Source: Pelosinus propionicus DSM 13327
Lineage (GTDB): Bacteria > Bacillota > Negativicutes > DSM-13327
Direction: 5' to 3'
NCBI RefSeq assembly: GCF_900114615.1
Contig: NZ_FOTS01000011.1
Location: 62,001-126,000 of the forward strand
DNA length: 64,000 bases
Below, one piece after another: positions 48,848 to 57,116 of the stretch (the stretch's first letter is position 1; the number at the start of each line of letters is the position of its first letter). The notes under the pieces are model-generated. The model was not told the DNA's origin and made no database searches. It saw only the letters and a program-made list of their open reading frames with translations. Made by a program: the position numbers and the translations under genes.

Positions 48848-49657
48848 TTACAATACAGGCCGAATGTCAATTATCTTAGTATGCTGCCCAACATCGTGAA
48901 GCATCAATAATGCCAAATAATCTTCTATCAATTTCTTTTCTGGTTCAATCGTTGCGATAAGCACACCTGTACCTACCACATCTGCTCCCACCTCATTTGC
49001 TAAGTCAATCATTCCCTGGGCTGTACCCCCAGCTTTCATAAAATCATCGATCACCAATACTTTAGACCCAGATGGCAATGCACGCCTGGGCAGGGACATC
49101 GTTTGAATTCGCTTGGTAGAACCCGTTACATAATTAATACTTACTGAAGGACCTTCAGTAACTTTACTTCCTTGCCGTACAATTACCAAAGGCAGACCAA
49201 AAGCCCGTGCAGTAGAAAAAGCCAAGGGAATCCCCTTTGTCTCCACGGTCATGATATAGTCAGGAGCTACGCTGGAAAATCTTGCTCTAAAAATTTCACC
49301 TGCCTGCATCATTAACGCAGGGGTAAATAGAAGATCCGACATGTATAAAAATCCTCCAGGAATAATCCTCTCAGGATCGGAAAGCTGCTGTGCCATCTGC
49401 GTCAACATATGATTGATGTGTTCCTCCGAAGGACATGGGACATACTTTACTCCGCCAGATGCACCTGATACAGTTTGCACTGTCCCTAGACCAAATTCCT
49501 GCATTGATTGTTTAATTGTCACCATATCTTCACTTAAAGTAGACTTTGCTGTATTAAACAAGTTACTAAAGTGTCCCAATGAAAATAAATGCCCGGGCAT
49601 ATCCATTAGCATCTTAGTCAGGGCGACGATTCTTTCTACTCTCCGTACCTTAGTCAT
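48848..49657 (-). CDS. purR: Purine operon repressor PurR
   Basis: A 269-aa Gram-positive-type PurR with an N-terminal winged helix (about 1-75) and a phosphoribosyltransferase-like domain (about 80-265) that binds PRPP through VLVIDDFMKAGGTAQGM. It represses purine genes when PRPP is low. The opening VRRVERIVALTKMLMD is typical. It is the bacillus type, unrelated to E. coli PurR. prs and a PurR-box-like sequence are nearby. A CCGAAT-containing sequence just upstream (near 49687) could be an autoregulatory box but is degenerate. Confidence 0.95.
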   Translation of the reverse strand: MTKVRRVERIVALTKMLMDMPGHLFSLGHFSNLFNTAKSTLSEDMVTIKQSMQEFGLGTVQTVSGASGGVKYVPCPSEEHINHMLTQMAQQLSDPERIIPGGFLYMSDLLFTPALMMQAGEIFRARFSSVAPDYIMTVETKGIPLAFSTARAFGLPLVIVRQGSKVTEGPSVSINYVTGSTKRIQTMSLPRRALPSGSKVLVIDDFMKAGGTAQGMIDLANEVGADVVGTGVLIATIEPEKKLIEDYLALLMLHDVGQHTKIIDIRPVL

Positions 49658-49916
49658 TACTTTTTATCCTCCATAACGAAAAACACCGAATATTATTATA
49701 TTTTTTGATATTTTCATTCACTTTCTCCGCAAAAAATGAAATACCTGCAAGCTATGTAGTTTTTTTATATTATATCACTATTTTTTTAAAAGCTCTAAAA
49801 ATATAACATAAAAAACATTTTGAAACTCTCCTTTGCGTCTTCGCATTTCAACCTTTTCTTAACTGTCTTTGCTTATAAGAAAAGACTTGGCGTATGCCAA
49901 GTCGCATTGATCTATA

Positions 49917-50675
49917 TTATATGCGGAAAGAGAAAGTGGTGCGTACCAGTTCTAAGTCGCTTGGCTTATCAACATCAATCCCCAATTCAGGATAACAAGA
50001 TTGTACGACTGAGCCAGTAATGCCTAATAAACTCTCTACCCGTTCCTTTACTTTCGTTAAGCTTAATGTACCTAGTAAAAATTGCAGAACAAAACCCCAC
50101 CCTAACAAGCAGCAGAGTTTAAAGGGATTTTTACGATTATTAATCAGTCCTTCAGCTACAGTCAAACACTGAGGTACAATTTCCGGATTCACTAAAAAGA
50201 TATTCCCGCCAGTGTAGGTTCCGTCTTTAAATCTTACATAGGTACGCTTGCTTTGCGGATAGCATTTATTATTGATTTCTTTACTGACAATAGGATAATA
50301 CAAATCCGCCTCAACTTCGTCACATTGGCGAAGGAAATCAGTAATAGCATCGGGTGTTAATAGAGGAATATCAGCCGTAACGATTAATACCTTATTCTTG
50401 TTCCCAACAGCCTTGATCCCTAGTTGAATCGTTTCAATCAAGGTGTGGCCTCCCTCAAGCAATATGGTATCTTCAGGAAATTGACATTTTTTCAATTGCG
50501 GAATTGGTCCCATGACAAAAATCCGTTTCACCTGGAGGGAAGCAGCCAATGCATCTGCCACAAAGGTCACCATAGGCTTACCAGCTATTTCAATCATCGC
50601 CTCATACGACTGTGATGAAAACTTGCTCAAATGTTCATTATTTTCACCACCAGCCAGTATAATGGCATCATACAT
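49917..50675 (-). CDS. MobA-like NTP transferase domain protein
   Basis: A 252-aa nucleotidyltransferase-fold protein. The N-terminal loop is AIILAGGENNE, with IAGKPMVTFVADAL and the metal Asp segment IVTADIPLLTPDAI, like MobA/IspD/GlmU-type cytidylyl or guanylyl transferases. The usual RM of GxGxRM is replaced by the GGENNEHLSK loop. No molybdenum cofactor genes are near, so MobA function is doubtful. ATG 50675 follows GGGAGG. The substrate is unknown. Confidence 0.78.
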   Translation of the reverse strand: MYDAIILAGGENNEHLSKFSSQSYEAMIEIAGKPMVTFVADALAASLQVKRIFVMGPIPQLKKCQFPEDTILLEGGHTLIETIQLGIKAVGNKNKVLIVTADIPLLTPDAITDFLRQCDEVEADLYYPIVSKEINNKCYPQSKRTYVRFKDGTYTGGNIFLVNPEIVPQCLTVAEGLINNRKNPFKLCCLLGWGFVLQFLLGTLSLTKVKERVESLLGITGSVVQSCYPELGIDVDKPSDLELVRTTFSFRI

Positions 50676-50770
50676 ATAACCCAAACCTCCCATGCGAATC
50701 TTACGTAGAAATGACTTGTTTATCAAGTAAAAACATAAGTCTTATATATACTATCCTAAAAAACTAACAA

Positions 50771-51466
50771 TTATTCTGCACTGGAATCCGATCCACGTTC
50801 CAGCATATTTTTTAACAAAACTTGTTCAGCATTTGCCATGTGCTCTCCAGCAAACTGCTGAGCTAAAGCTACATTGCGCTGCCCTAATGATTCTACCATA
50901 CGAGTATGCTCAGCAAACATTGCCTTGAGTCGCCCAGGATACGACATTGATAATGAACGAAAGCGGGTCAATTGCTCCCGCAAATTGTTAATTATACCTA
51001 CAAGACGTTCATTACGGCTGGCTCTATACAAAATATCATGAAACTGGCTATCAGCTTCAACTATTTTCTCCATATCATTTTGTTCAATATAGCCGCCAAT
51101 TTCCACCAGCAAACGTTCCATCTGTTCAAGTTCTTCCTCCGTGATTCGTTCTGCAGCTAATCCTGCGGCTAGAATATCTAAGGAAGTGCGAACTTCAAAA
51201 ACTTCCGTAATATCTTTAATAGAAAGATCAGATACGTATGTACCACGGCGAGGTATCATTACCACAAATCCTTCTAATTCCAATTTACGAATTGCTTCTC
51301 GCACAGGAGTACGACTTACTCCTAATTCTTCAGCTACTTGAATCTCCATCAAACGCTCGCCCGGCTGTAAAACACCTGAAACAATTGCATTACGCAAAGT
51401 TTCACACACTACTTCTCTTAGAGGCTGATAACTGTCTAATTTGATTGGCAATAATCGGCGTTCCAT
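50771..51466 (-). CDS. GntR-family (FadR subfamily) transcriptional regulator
   Basis: A 231-aa regulator: N-terminal GntR winged helix (about 15-80, with VAEELGVSRTPVREAIRKLELEG) and an all-helical FCD effector domain (about 90-220) with Asp and His residues that usually bind a metal and a carboxylate ligand. Its ATG overlaps the ispE stop (TAATG), so it is translated together with ispE. The target is not evident. Confidence 0.9.
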   Translation of the reverse strand: MERRLLPIKLDSYQPLREVVCETLRNAIVSGVLQPGERLMEIQVAEELGVSRTPVREAIRKLELEGFVVMIPRRGTYVSDLSIKDITEVFEVRTSLDILAAGLAAERITEEELEQMERLLVEIGGYIEQNDMEKIVEADSQFHDILYRASRNERLVGIINNLREQLTRFRSLSMSYPGRLKAMFAEHTRMVESLGQRNVALAQQFAGEHMANAEQVLLKNMLERGSDSSAE

Positions 51467-52335
51467 TATACTTCCTCACTTCTTCCTACTGTTTTAGTAA
51501 CAAATATGTCAGCAGCACATTGACTTTTAAGCTTCTCTGCAATATATTCTGCCTTGGTCTGATCTTCTGCCAGACCAAAAACAGTAGGACCACTGCCCGA
51601 CATCAAACTGGCCATTGCCCCATGCTGCATCATAGCTTGCTTCAATCTTTTTATTTCAGGATGAACCGGAATGGTTACAGATTCTAAGACATTACACACG
51701 CCCTTGGCTACTCCCACTAAATCCCCCTGCCCCAGACTGGCTATTACTCCAGCGGTATTAGGGCGAACCTTCACATTCTGACTTTTGTACTGACGATATA
51801 CCCAGGCCGTAGAAACGCTTACAGAAGGTTTTGCCAATATTACAAAACAAGGTTTAATATCAACAAGAGATTGAAGTATTTCACCTCTCCCTGTTGCTAA
51901 CATGGTTCCTCCTTTTATACAAAAAGGAACATCAGAACCCAACTTACTCCCTAGTTGTTCCAGTTCATGAGTGGTTAAACCAAGCTTCCATAAACGATTT
52001 AGCCCTAATAAGACACTGGCAGCATCCGTACTGCCACCCGCCAAACCAGCAGCCACCGGAATTTTTTTATCAATAAAAATATGTACACCGCTTTTCACTT
52101 GGCAAGTCTCTTTTATTAGAGCAGCTGCACGATATGCCAGATTTCTTTGATCACAAGGCAGGCGAGCAATTGTAGATGCAATACTAATATTACCCGTTGC
52201 TCTTTCTTCTAAACGTAGCTCATCAGCAAGATCGATAGCTTGCATAATCATTTCTACTTGGTGAAATCCATCTTCTCTTTTATAAAGAACATCTAACGTC
52301 AAGTTAATTTTTGCATTTCCCTTTATCGTTAACAT
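51466..52335 (-). CDS. ispE: 4-diphosphocytidyl-2-C-methyl-D-erythritol kinase
   Basis: GHMP kinase of the MEP isoprenoid pathway. In about 289 aa it has KGNAKINLTLDVLYKREDGFH, the Gly-rich ATP loop KKIPVAAGLAGGSTDAASVL and the C-terminal MSGSGPTVFGL. ATG 52335 is preferred, with AGGTGA close upstream; a GTG two codons earlier is possible. It lies directly after cheW and before the GntR gene. In many Firmicutes ispE sits near purR and glmU, as here. Confidence 0.94.
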   Translation of the reverse strand: MLTIKGNAKINLTLDVLYKREDGFHQVEMIMQAIDLADELRLEERATGNISIASTIARLPCDQRNLAYRAAALIKETCQVKSGVHIFIDKKIPVAAGLAGGSTDAASVLLGLNRLWKLGLTTHELEQLGSKLGSDVPFCIKGGTMLATGRGEILQSLVDIKPCFVILAKPSVSVSTAWVYRQYKSQNVKVRPNTAGVIASLGQGDLVGVAKGVCNVLESVTIPVHPEIKRLKQAMMQHGAMASLMSGSGPTVFGLAEDQTKAEYIAEKLKSQCAADIFVTKTVGRSEEV

Positions 52336-52341
52336 ACTCAC

Positions 52342-52812
52342 CTAATCATTTAATTGCTTTACAGCAATTTCTTCTTGCGCTGTTAGAACTTGGTTACTAT
52401 CTAATAAAATAATTAAACGATCGTCAATCTTGCCTACACCATTAATATAACGAGAATCTACAGCAATGGAGGCTGGTGGCTCCTCAACATCTGCAGCACT
52501 TAGACGTACGACTTCAGTCACCGCATCAACGGTCACGCCTACTGTTTGTCCATTAATTTCTACAACGATAATACGTGTATCATCATTATGCTCTGTAATC
52601 GGTAATTGAAACCTTTTTCTTAAATCAATAACAGGAATAATACGACCTCTAAGATTAATAATTCCCTCCATAAACGAAGGAGTTTGAGGCAACTTGGTAA
52701 TTGGCAATAAACGATTGATTTCCTGAACCTTCGTAATTGGAAGTCCATATTCCTCACTTGCCAGCTTAAATGTGACCAACTGTAATTCATCTTCTACTTT
52801 TATATCTTCCAT
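52342..52812 (-). CDS. cheW: CheW-type chemotaxis coupling protein
   Basis: A 156-aa CheW-like domain protein that couples chemoreceptors to the kinase CheA. The core pattern is present: LVTFKLASEEYGLPITKVQEI, then FMEGIINLRGRIIPVIDLRKRF, then TVGVTVDAVTEVV. ATG 52812 follows GGAGGTG. It is an orphan, with no cheA nearby, joined to the isoprenoid gene ispE. It might also serve the MCP-DctP receptor elsewhere in the window, but this is only inference. Confidence 0.93.
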   Translation of the reverse strand: MEDIKVEDELQLVTFKLASEEYGLPITKVQEINRLLPITKLPQTPSFMEGIINLRGRIIPVIDLRKRFQLPITEHNDDTRIIVVEINGQTVGVTVDAVTEVVRLSAADVEEPPASIAVDSRYINGVGKIDDRLIILLDSNQVLTAQEEIAVKQLND

Positions 52813-53086
52813 ATGGCAATACACCTCCATAATTCACCAAAAGATCAAATTAATTATTATATTCGATATTATAGCGGTGTTTGCCTGCAAATACCAGTAA
52901 TATTTTATACAATATATTTATTTTACCCAATTTTATAATTTTGCATGTACCTTGATTACTCCTGCAAGTTTTTATCTTATCCGATAACGAGTCTTTCGAC
53001 GCAGAACCAACTCTTCTTTATACCATTTGCACCAGCCAAACTCTACTTACATATAATAACTAAAGATCTTGCAGGAGGTGTATGTT

Positions 53087-53722
53087 GTGAATGTTCGTAC
53101 ACTCTATTTATCTCACAGGTTAGCATCTATTGCCTTTGAAGAAGAAAGTGAACATCCCCTTATTGGGGAAATACAACAATTACTGCTTCATAAGAATCTC
53201 TATGAGGGACCGATTCACCATAAATATGATACAGAAACCATTCGTGGAATTACCTTATTTCAAGAAAAAGAAAACTTACCCGCAACTGGCATCGTAGATC
53301 CAATTACCTATTGTCGTTTGCATCAGGCAATTACCACTTCAATTACCACCTTAACACCAGCAGCAAAGCGAGCAGATTTCTCTTTGTCAAGAGCTAATAT
53401 CCTAATTACAACCTCATCTCGTCAACTAACTCTCTTTAATGGCAATACGCCAATACATCAGTATTCGGTGGGCATTGGTAAACTGACAACTCCAACTCCA
53501 CTTGGAAATTATGCGATTTCGCTCAAAGTCATGAATCCTGGAGGCGTCTTAGGAACCCGTTGGTTAGGTCTCAATTATGACTCTTATGGAATCCATGGAA
53601 CAAATCGCCCTTGGCTGATAGGTACCATGGTTTCAAACGGCTGTATTCGCATGCATAATCAAAACGTAGAACAACTCTATCCCTTAGTAAAAATGGGTAC
53701 GCCTGTTTATATCAGGAATTGA
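53087..53722 (+). CDS. L,D-transpeptidase (YkuD) with peptidoglycan-binding domain, GTG start
   Basis: A protein of about 211 aa. A PG_binding_1-like segment (about 25-80, with QQLLLHKNLYEG and FQEKENLPATGIVD) is followed by a YkuD catalytic domain with the H of HGTNRPWLIG and the nucleophile Cys in SNGCIRMHN. It would make 3-3 cross-links or attach proteins to peptidoglycan. The GTG at 53087 lies six bases after AGGAGGTG. No signal peptide or membrane helix is visible, odd for a wall enzyme. The gene end overlaps the convergent HipA-like gene by 39 bases. Confidence 0.88.
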   Translation: MNVRTLYLSHRLASIAFEEESEHPLIGEIQQLLLHKNLYEGPIHHKYDTETIRGITLFQEKENLPATGIVDPITYCRLHQAITTSITTLTPAAKRADFSLSRANILITTSSRQLTLFNGNTPIHQYSVGIGKLTTPTPLGNYAISLKVMNPGGVLGTRWLGLNYDSYGIHGTNRPWLIGTMVSNGCIRMHNQNVEQLYPLVKMGTPVYIRN

Positions 53723-54475
53723 GCGGCACAGGCGTAAAACAATCTGATCCACCATCTGACATCTTCGGAACATGAAATTGAGAAGTGCGTCTCGTTCTTC
53801 AGCCTTAGGCAGCCACTCCTGGGGGATTGAGTTTACTAACTGGACTAAATCTTCTTTTTTAATCTCCCTGACTCTTGCAGTATAAGGGCTAAAATCTCCA
53901 GAAGTAAAAAAATAAGTCAGGAGCCAGCCATATGCTCTACGTCGATTTACAACAATTTTTTCTGTCAATTTTTCTAATGTTTTGTTATTCCAACGTCCGC
54001 GCACAAACAAGTGCGAGTTATCAATAGCATATAACACATAAGCAGAATCTTGTAAACGTACCAGCAGATTTTTTCGGTTCTTTGTTCGATCAATATTATG
54101 AAACATGTGATCAAACAGCATCACTCCAGCCATTGCGCTCTTATTACTAGCTTTAGAAAGATTTGTCCTTACAACATATTTATTACTTGGTATATATTGA
54201 CTGGCAAAATGGATCTTAGTGCGCGTACCAGTCGATCGCAGAGATTTATGCTTTTGTAAAACCTGCTCTTCAATTTGAATCAAATCACTAGGAGGAAAGC
54301 ACAACTCCATACGTTCCCCAAACCAGCATGCGATATATTCATTAACCAATACTTTTGTACCCATGGGATTGTTTTGTAGTTTAACAACATAAATCTTGCC
54401 ATCATCGGCACGAAAAACACGGGGTACTGTTACTCCCACTCCCACTGACCCAAGATATTCAACAGCAGTAAGCAC
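53684..54475 (-). CDS. HipA-like kinase family protein
   Basis: A 263-aa protein resembling the HipA-like domain proteins of Bacillus and Clostridia: KYVVRTNLSKASNKSA, then the kinase-type DHMFHNIDRTKNRKNLLV (Asp and Asn of the active site) and AIDNSHLF (DNS/DFG-like metal Asp). It is shorter than HipA toxins and has no antitoxin partner beside it, so a toxin-antitoxin role is unlikely. Its target is unknown. It overlaps the L,D-transpeptidase gene end to end by 39 bases. Confidence 0.7.
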   Translation of the reverse strand: MLTAVEYLGSVGVGVTVPRVFRADDGKIYVVKLQNNPMGTKVLVNEYIACWFGERMELCFPPSDLIQIEEQVLQKHKSLRSTGTRTKIHFASQYIPSNKYVVRTNLSKASNKSAMAGVMLFDHMFHNIDRTKNRKNLLVRLQDSAYVLYAIDNSHLFVRGRWNNKTLEKLTEKIVVNRRRAYGWLLTYFFTSGDFSPYTARVREIKKEDLVQLVNSIPQEWLPKAEERDALLNFMFRRCQMVDQIVLRLCRSIPDINRRTHFY

Positions 54476-54627
54476 TCTTCTTCCCCCTCAATTTTTAAAA
54501 TACATCAGAGTCAACGCATCTTCAAGGACACATGATACACTATATGCTCCTACCCTTTAAATTATTTCATAAGAAAAACCCTAAGCCTTAAAACATACTT
54601 ACTGTTTATACTTTCTCTACTTAGAAT

Positions 54628-54673
54628 AAACACCGCACAATCTACTTGATCGCAAGCAGATTGTGCGGTGTTT
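54628..54673 (-). terminator. Terminator after the SPOCS-SH3 gene
   Basis: A perfect 16-bp stem (AAACACCGCACAATCT / AGATTGTGCGGTGTTT) with a 14-base loop lies about 11 bases past the stop, followed on the minus strand by ATTCT. Confidence 0.85.
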
Positions 54674-54684
54674 CAATGCACTCA

Positions 54685-55677
54685 TTATCCTTTGGGGGCT
54701 GTTGGTACCGCACCAGTGCCAGTATTCGCCAGCCAGCTAGCAACCCACCCAGTAGTGCCACCAGAAAGAACAACTTTATACCAACCAAAAGCCTGCTCTT
54801 TTATCGTTACTTGTTCCCCTTTATTAACCTTGGTTACTACAGGGAAATTAGTACCTGGACCTGTACGAATATTAACAGAATTCCCGGTGATAGTAGCAGT
54901 ACCACTAATCCCCATCTTGGTTCCAGCAGTCTGAGTAATTCCAGGGCCTGTTACATACATATTTTCATATTCACCATTCCCTGCACTCGTTATAAAGTTG
55001 TTTTCATAACCTACAGCATCAATGTCTCCACCGCCAGTCTGAGATGCAGAAACAGTATAATCGTCATCCCCCATATTACCAGAAGCGTAACTGCCATTTT
55101 GAGAATTAGCACTATTATATTCGATTTGACCATATTCAGTGATTGGTGTTAAACCATATACGTCCATTTCTGTCATGGCTATGACCCGTGCCCAAAATTT
55201 AAGAACAATGGTGATATGCACTTTGCGCCTGTTATGATGGCAATGGAAATCATAATCCACATACTCAACAACAACATCTGCAGTAGCATCCATACCAGGT
55301 TCTGCGCCTTCAATTTCAATATCCCGGGTAAAGCGTACATGCCTTCTTTCAAACGCATGAACTGGCTGATTTGGCAAATCTGCTACATACATAACTTTAA
55401 CTTCCAGGTCACCACGTATAATAACTTTATTTCGAATAACGTCTACACTATCTATATCTACATCCTTGACATACACATCAATGATTTGTTCTATATCGGG
55501 TTTTGGGTCAGGGACTGTCATATCAAATTCTACAACTTTTTGTTTCATCTCAGCACCTAGAACCTGTTCCACGGAAATCGTTTCCGGTCCTGGCTCTGGG
55601 CATCCGCACATCATATTTACATCATCAATTGCTCTTTTGCCGTCTACATCAGAATCTTGCTTTACTTCATCACTCAT
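54685..55677 (-). CDS. SPOCS (DUF3794) domain protein with C-terminal SH3b domain
   Basis: A 330-aa protein. A SPOCS domain fills about residues 30-170 (VLGAEMKQKVVEFDMTVPDPKPDIEQIIDVYVKDVDID; YVADLPNQPVHAFERRHVRFT). A Gly/Ser/Asn/Tyr-rich linker (about 185-255) leads to a bacterial SH3 domain (about 262-325, with SVNIRTGPGTNFPVVTKVNKGE and WVASWL). SPOCS occurs in SipL-type spore coat assembly proteins, where the partner domain is LysM; SH3b could bind wall or cortex peptidoglycan instead. No signal peptide is seen. It lies next to a second SPOCS gene. Confidence 0.9.
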   Translation of the reverse strand: MSDEVKQDSDVDGKRAIDDVNMMCGCPEPGPETISVEQVLGAEMKQKVVEFDMTVPDPKPDIEQIIDVYVKDVDIDSVDVIRNKVIIRGDLEVKVMYVADLPNQPVHAFERRHVRFTRDIEIEGAEPGMDATADVVVEYVDYDFHCHHNRRKVHITIVLKFWARVIAMTEMDVYGLTPITEYGQIEYNSANSQNGSYASGNMGDDDYTVSASQTGGGDIDAVGYENNFITSAGNGEYENMYVTGPGITQTAGTKMGISGTATITGNSVNIRTGPGTNFPVVTKVNKGEQVTIKEQAFGWYKVVLSGGTTGWVASWLANTGTGAVPTAPKG

Positions 55678-55716
55678 TAAACTCCCCCCCTTTTTAGCAA
55701 ATTAGTAGCGAAAGAA

Positions 55717-56409
55717 TCATCCTTTAGGTTGAGTAGGCATAGTTGCATTGCCGCCGATTTGCACTTGGCGGTCAGCCATAACTTTGGCAGTAATTTTAAG
55801 CACTACAGATACATCAAATTCTCTAGTCCATCTGTGATGATGGTGATGGTGGTGGCCATTATCATCACAATCATCATGATCATCACAATCATCGTCACAA
55901 TCATCATCACAATCGTGGTCGTGCCCATGGTGATGATGGTCTTTGCAATTTCCATCGCAATCATTATCACCATATTTGTACTTGTAAGCGCGGCAGTGTT
56001 CATCTACATCATAATCTACAAATTCTACAATGACATTTGCATCTGCATCCATGCCTCTGCGTGCGCCAGGTATTTCAATATCCTGAGTCCATTTAAAATG
56101 CTTAATTTCAACAGCATGCACAGGTTGGTTAGGCAAATACGCCACATAGATCGCTTTAATTTCAAATTCCCCGCGTACAATTACCTTATTATGAATAACA
56201 TCTACGCAATCAATCTCTACGTCTTTTACAAATACATCAACAATTTGCTCGATAGCTGGCTTTGGATCAGGTACAACTACATGAATATCCAATACCTTCT
56301 GCTCTTCAGCCGAGCCGATTACCTGGCGAACGATGATAGTTTGCGGTCCCGTCTCGGTACCTAATGTACATTGATTATTATAAGCTAGACGTGTATCTTT
56401 TTCATCCAC
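55717..56409 (-). CDS. SPOCS (DUF3794) domain protein with His/Asp/Cys-rich insertion
   Basis: A 230-aa paralogue of the next gene (shared VPDPKP.IEQI.DV.VKDVEID core and YLPNQPVHA). Between the SPOCS core and the last strand it carries a low-complexity stretch (about 148-192) made almost only of His, Asp and Cys, including seven consecutive His, which looks like a metal-binding sink. The same motifs flank it as in the paralogue, so this is an insertion in a loop. The start is GTG 56409 behind GGGGGGGG. Likely spore-coat or surface associated, by family. Confidence 0.88.
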   Translation of the reverse strand: MDEKDTRLAYNNQCTLGTETGPQTIIVRQVIGSAEEQKVLDIHVVVPDPKPAIEQIVDVFVKDVEIDCVDVIHNKVIVRGEFEIKAIYVAYLPNQPVHAVEIKHFKWTQDIEIPGARRGMDADANVIVEFVDYDVDEHCRAYKYKYGDNDCDGNCKDHHHHGHDHDCDDDCDDDCDDHDDCDDNGHHHHHHHRWTREFDVSVVLKITAKVMADRQVQIGGNATMPTQPKG

Positions 56410-56442
56410 ACATATCCCCCCCCTTTTATGTTCTATTTATAT

Positions 56443-56459
56443 ATATGCTAGTAGCATAT
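56443..56459. promoter_or_regulatory. 17-bp palindrome in the divergent SPOCS / Cys-rich control region
   Basis: ATATGCTA-G-TAGCATAT is a perfect inverted repeat with a single central base, about 34 bases upstream of the SPOCS gene. The one-base centre suits a dimeric protein site more than an RNA hairpin. Confidence 0.5.
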
Positions 56460-56681
56460 TTTATGTGCAAAAAAGTGTTTTTCAAAAGATCTTCCCTGTT
56501 TTCTTCCTAAGGATAAGTTCTATGAACATTCCAATGGAGTTAAAATCGATCTCAATCAATTCTTCTTGATCCCATCAACAATTTATACTATTTTGAAATT
56601 GCAACATAACACTTTTACTTTGATGCGCATAGAATATAGCAACCCAATGTCATATTTTTGAATAAAAGGAGGATCTATTTC

Positions 56682-56993
56682 ATGAATTACCCTAAATATG
56701 ATTGTCATAAACCCAAACCACAGTATTGCAATATGGATGACGATGATGATCAGGATGACTGTGAAAAACCTTGTATGAAAGAAAAGCCTAATGATTGCTA
56801 TTCTACGATGTGCTCTGATATGGATAAATTCAAATGTAAAATGGAAAAAGAATGTGTGAAAACCTATAAAACATATTATAAGCTGTATCGAGTCTGTCAA
56901 TTTCGACTTTATAAGTTATGCCCCTGCTGTGGTCATGAATTTGACTATCATAAACATCGCGGCATGTGCCCTAAATGCGGCGTTTCAATTTAA
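56682..56993 (+). CDS. Small Cys- and Asp-rich protein with a C-terminal zinc-ribbon-like pair
   Basis: A 103-aa protein not in any family I recognise. The N-terminal third is acidic (DDDDDQDD) and Cys-rich; the middle is basic and aromatic (KTYKTYYKLYRVCQF); the C-terminus has C-P-C-C-G and C-P-K-C-G, like a zinc ribbon. ATG 56682 follows AAAAGGAGGATC. It is divergent from the two SPOCS genes, whose paralogue is also metal-ligand rich, so a shared coat or metal role is possible. The Cys content suggests a spore coat or intracellular metal protein. Confidence 0.7.
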   Translation: MNYPKYDCHKPKPQYCNMDDDDDQDDCEKPCMKEKPNDCYSTMCSDMDKFKCKMEKECVKTYKTYYKLYRVCQFRLYKLCPCCGHEFDYHKHRGMCPKCGVSI

Positions 56994-57078
56994 GTTTTCA
57001 TGTCTGCCACATCAGCGTATTTTCCGCGTTCTCTGTGTCCAATATACCTTTTAAAGCTTACACATCCTAGTATATGCA

Positions 57079-57115
57079 AAAGGTCCTACAGCCGCTAAGC
57101 CGTAGGACCTTTTTT
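57079..57115. terminator. Bidirectional terminator after the Cys-rich gene and the CAP-domain gene
   Basis: AAAGGTCCTAC / GTAGGACCTTT stem with a GC-rich 12-base loop and TTTTTT on the plus side; it lies between convergent genes, one base from the CAP gene stop. Confidence 0.9.
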
Positions 57116-57116
57116 A

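Noticed and set aside
53684-54475. HipAB toxin-antitoxin system
   Set aside because: There is no HipB-like helix-turn-helix gene adjacent, and the protein is shorter than HipA.
55729-56364. Long plus-strand open frame rich in I, M and V opposite the His/Asp-rich SPOCS gene
   Set aside because: The Ile/Met/Val repeats simply mirror the His/Asp codons of the minus-strand gene; the SPOCS domain on the minus strand shows which frame is real.
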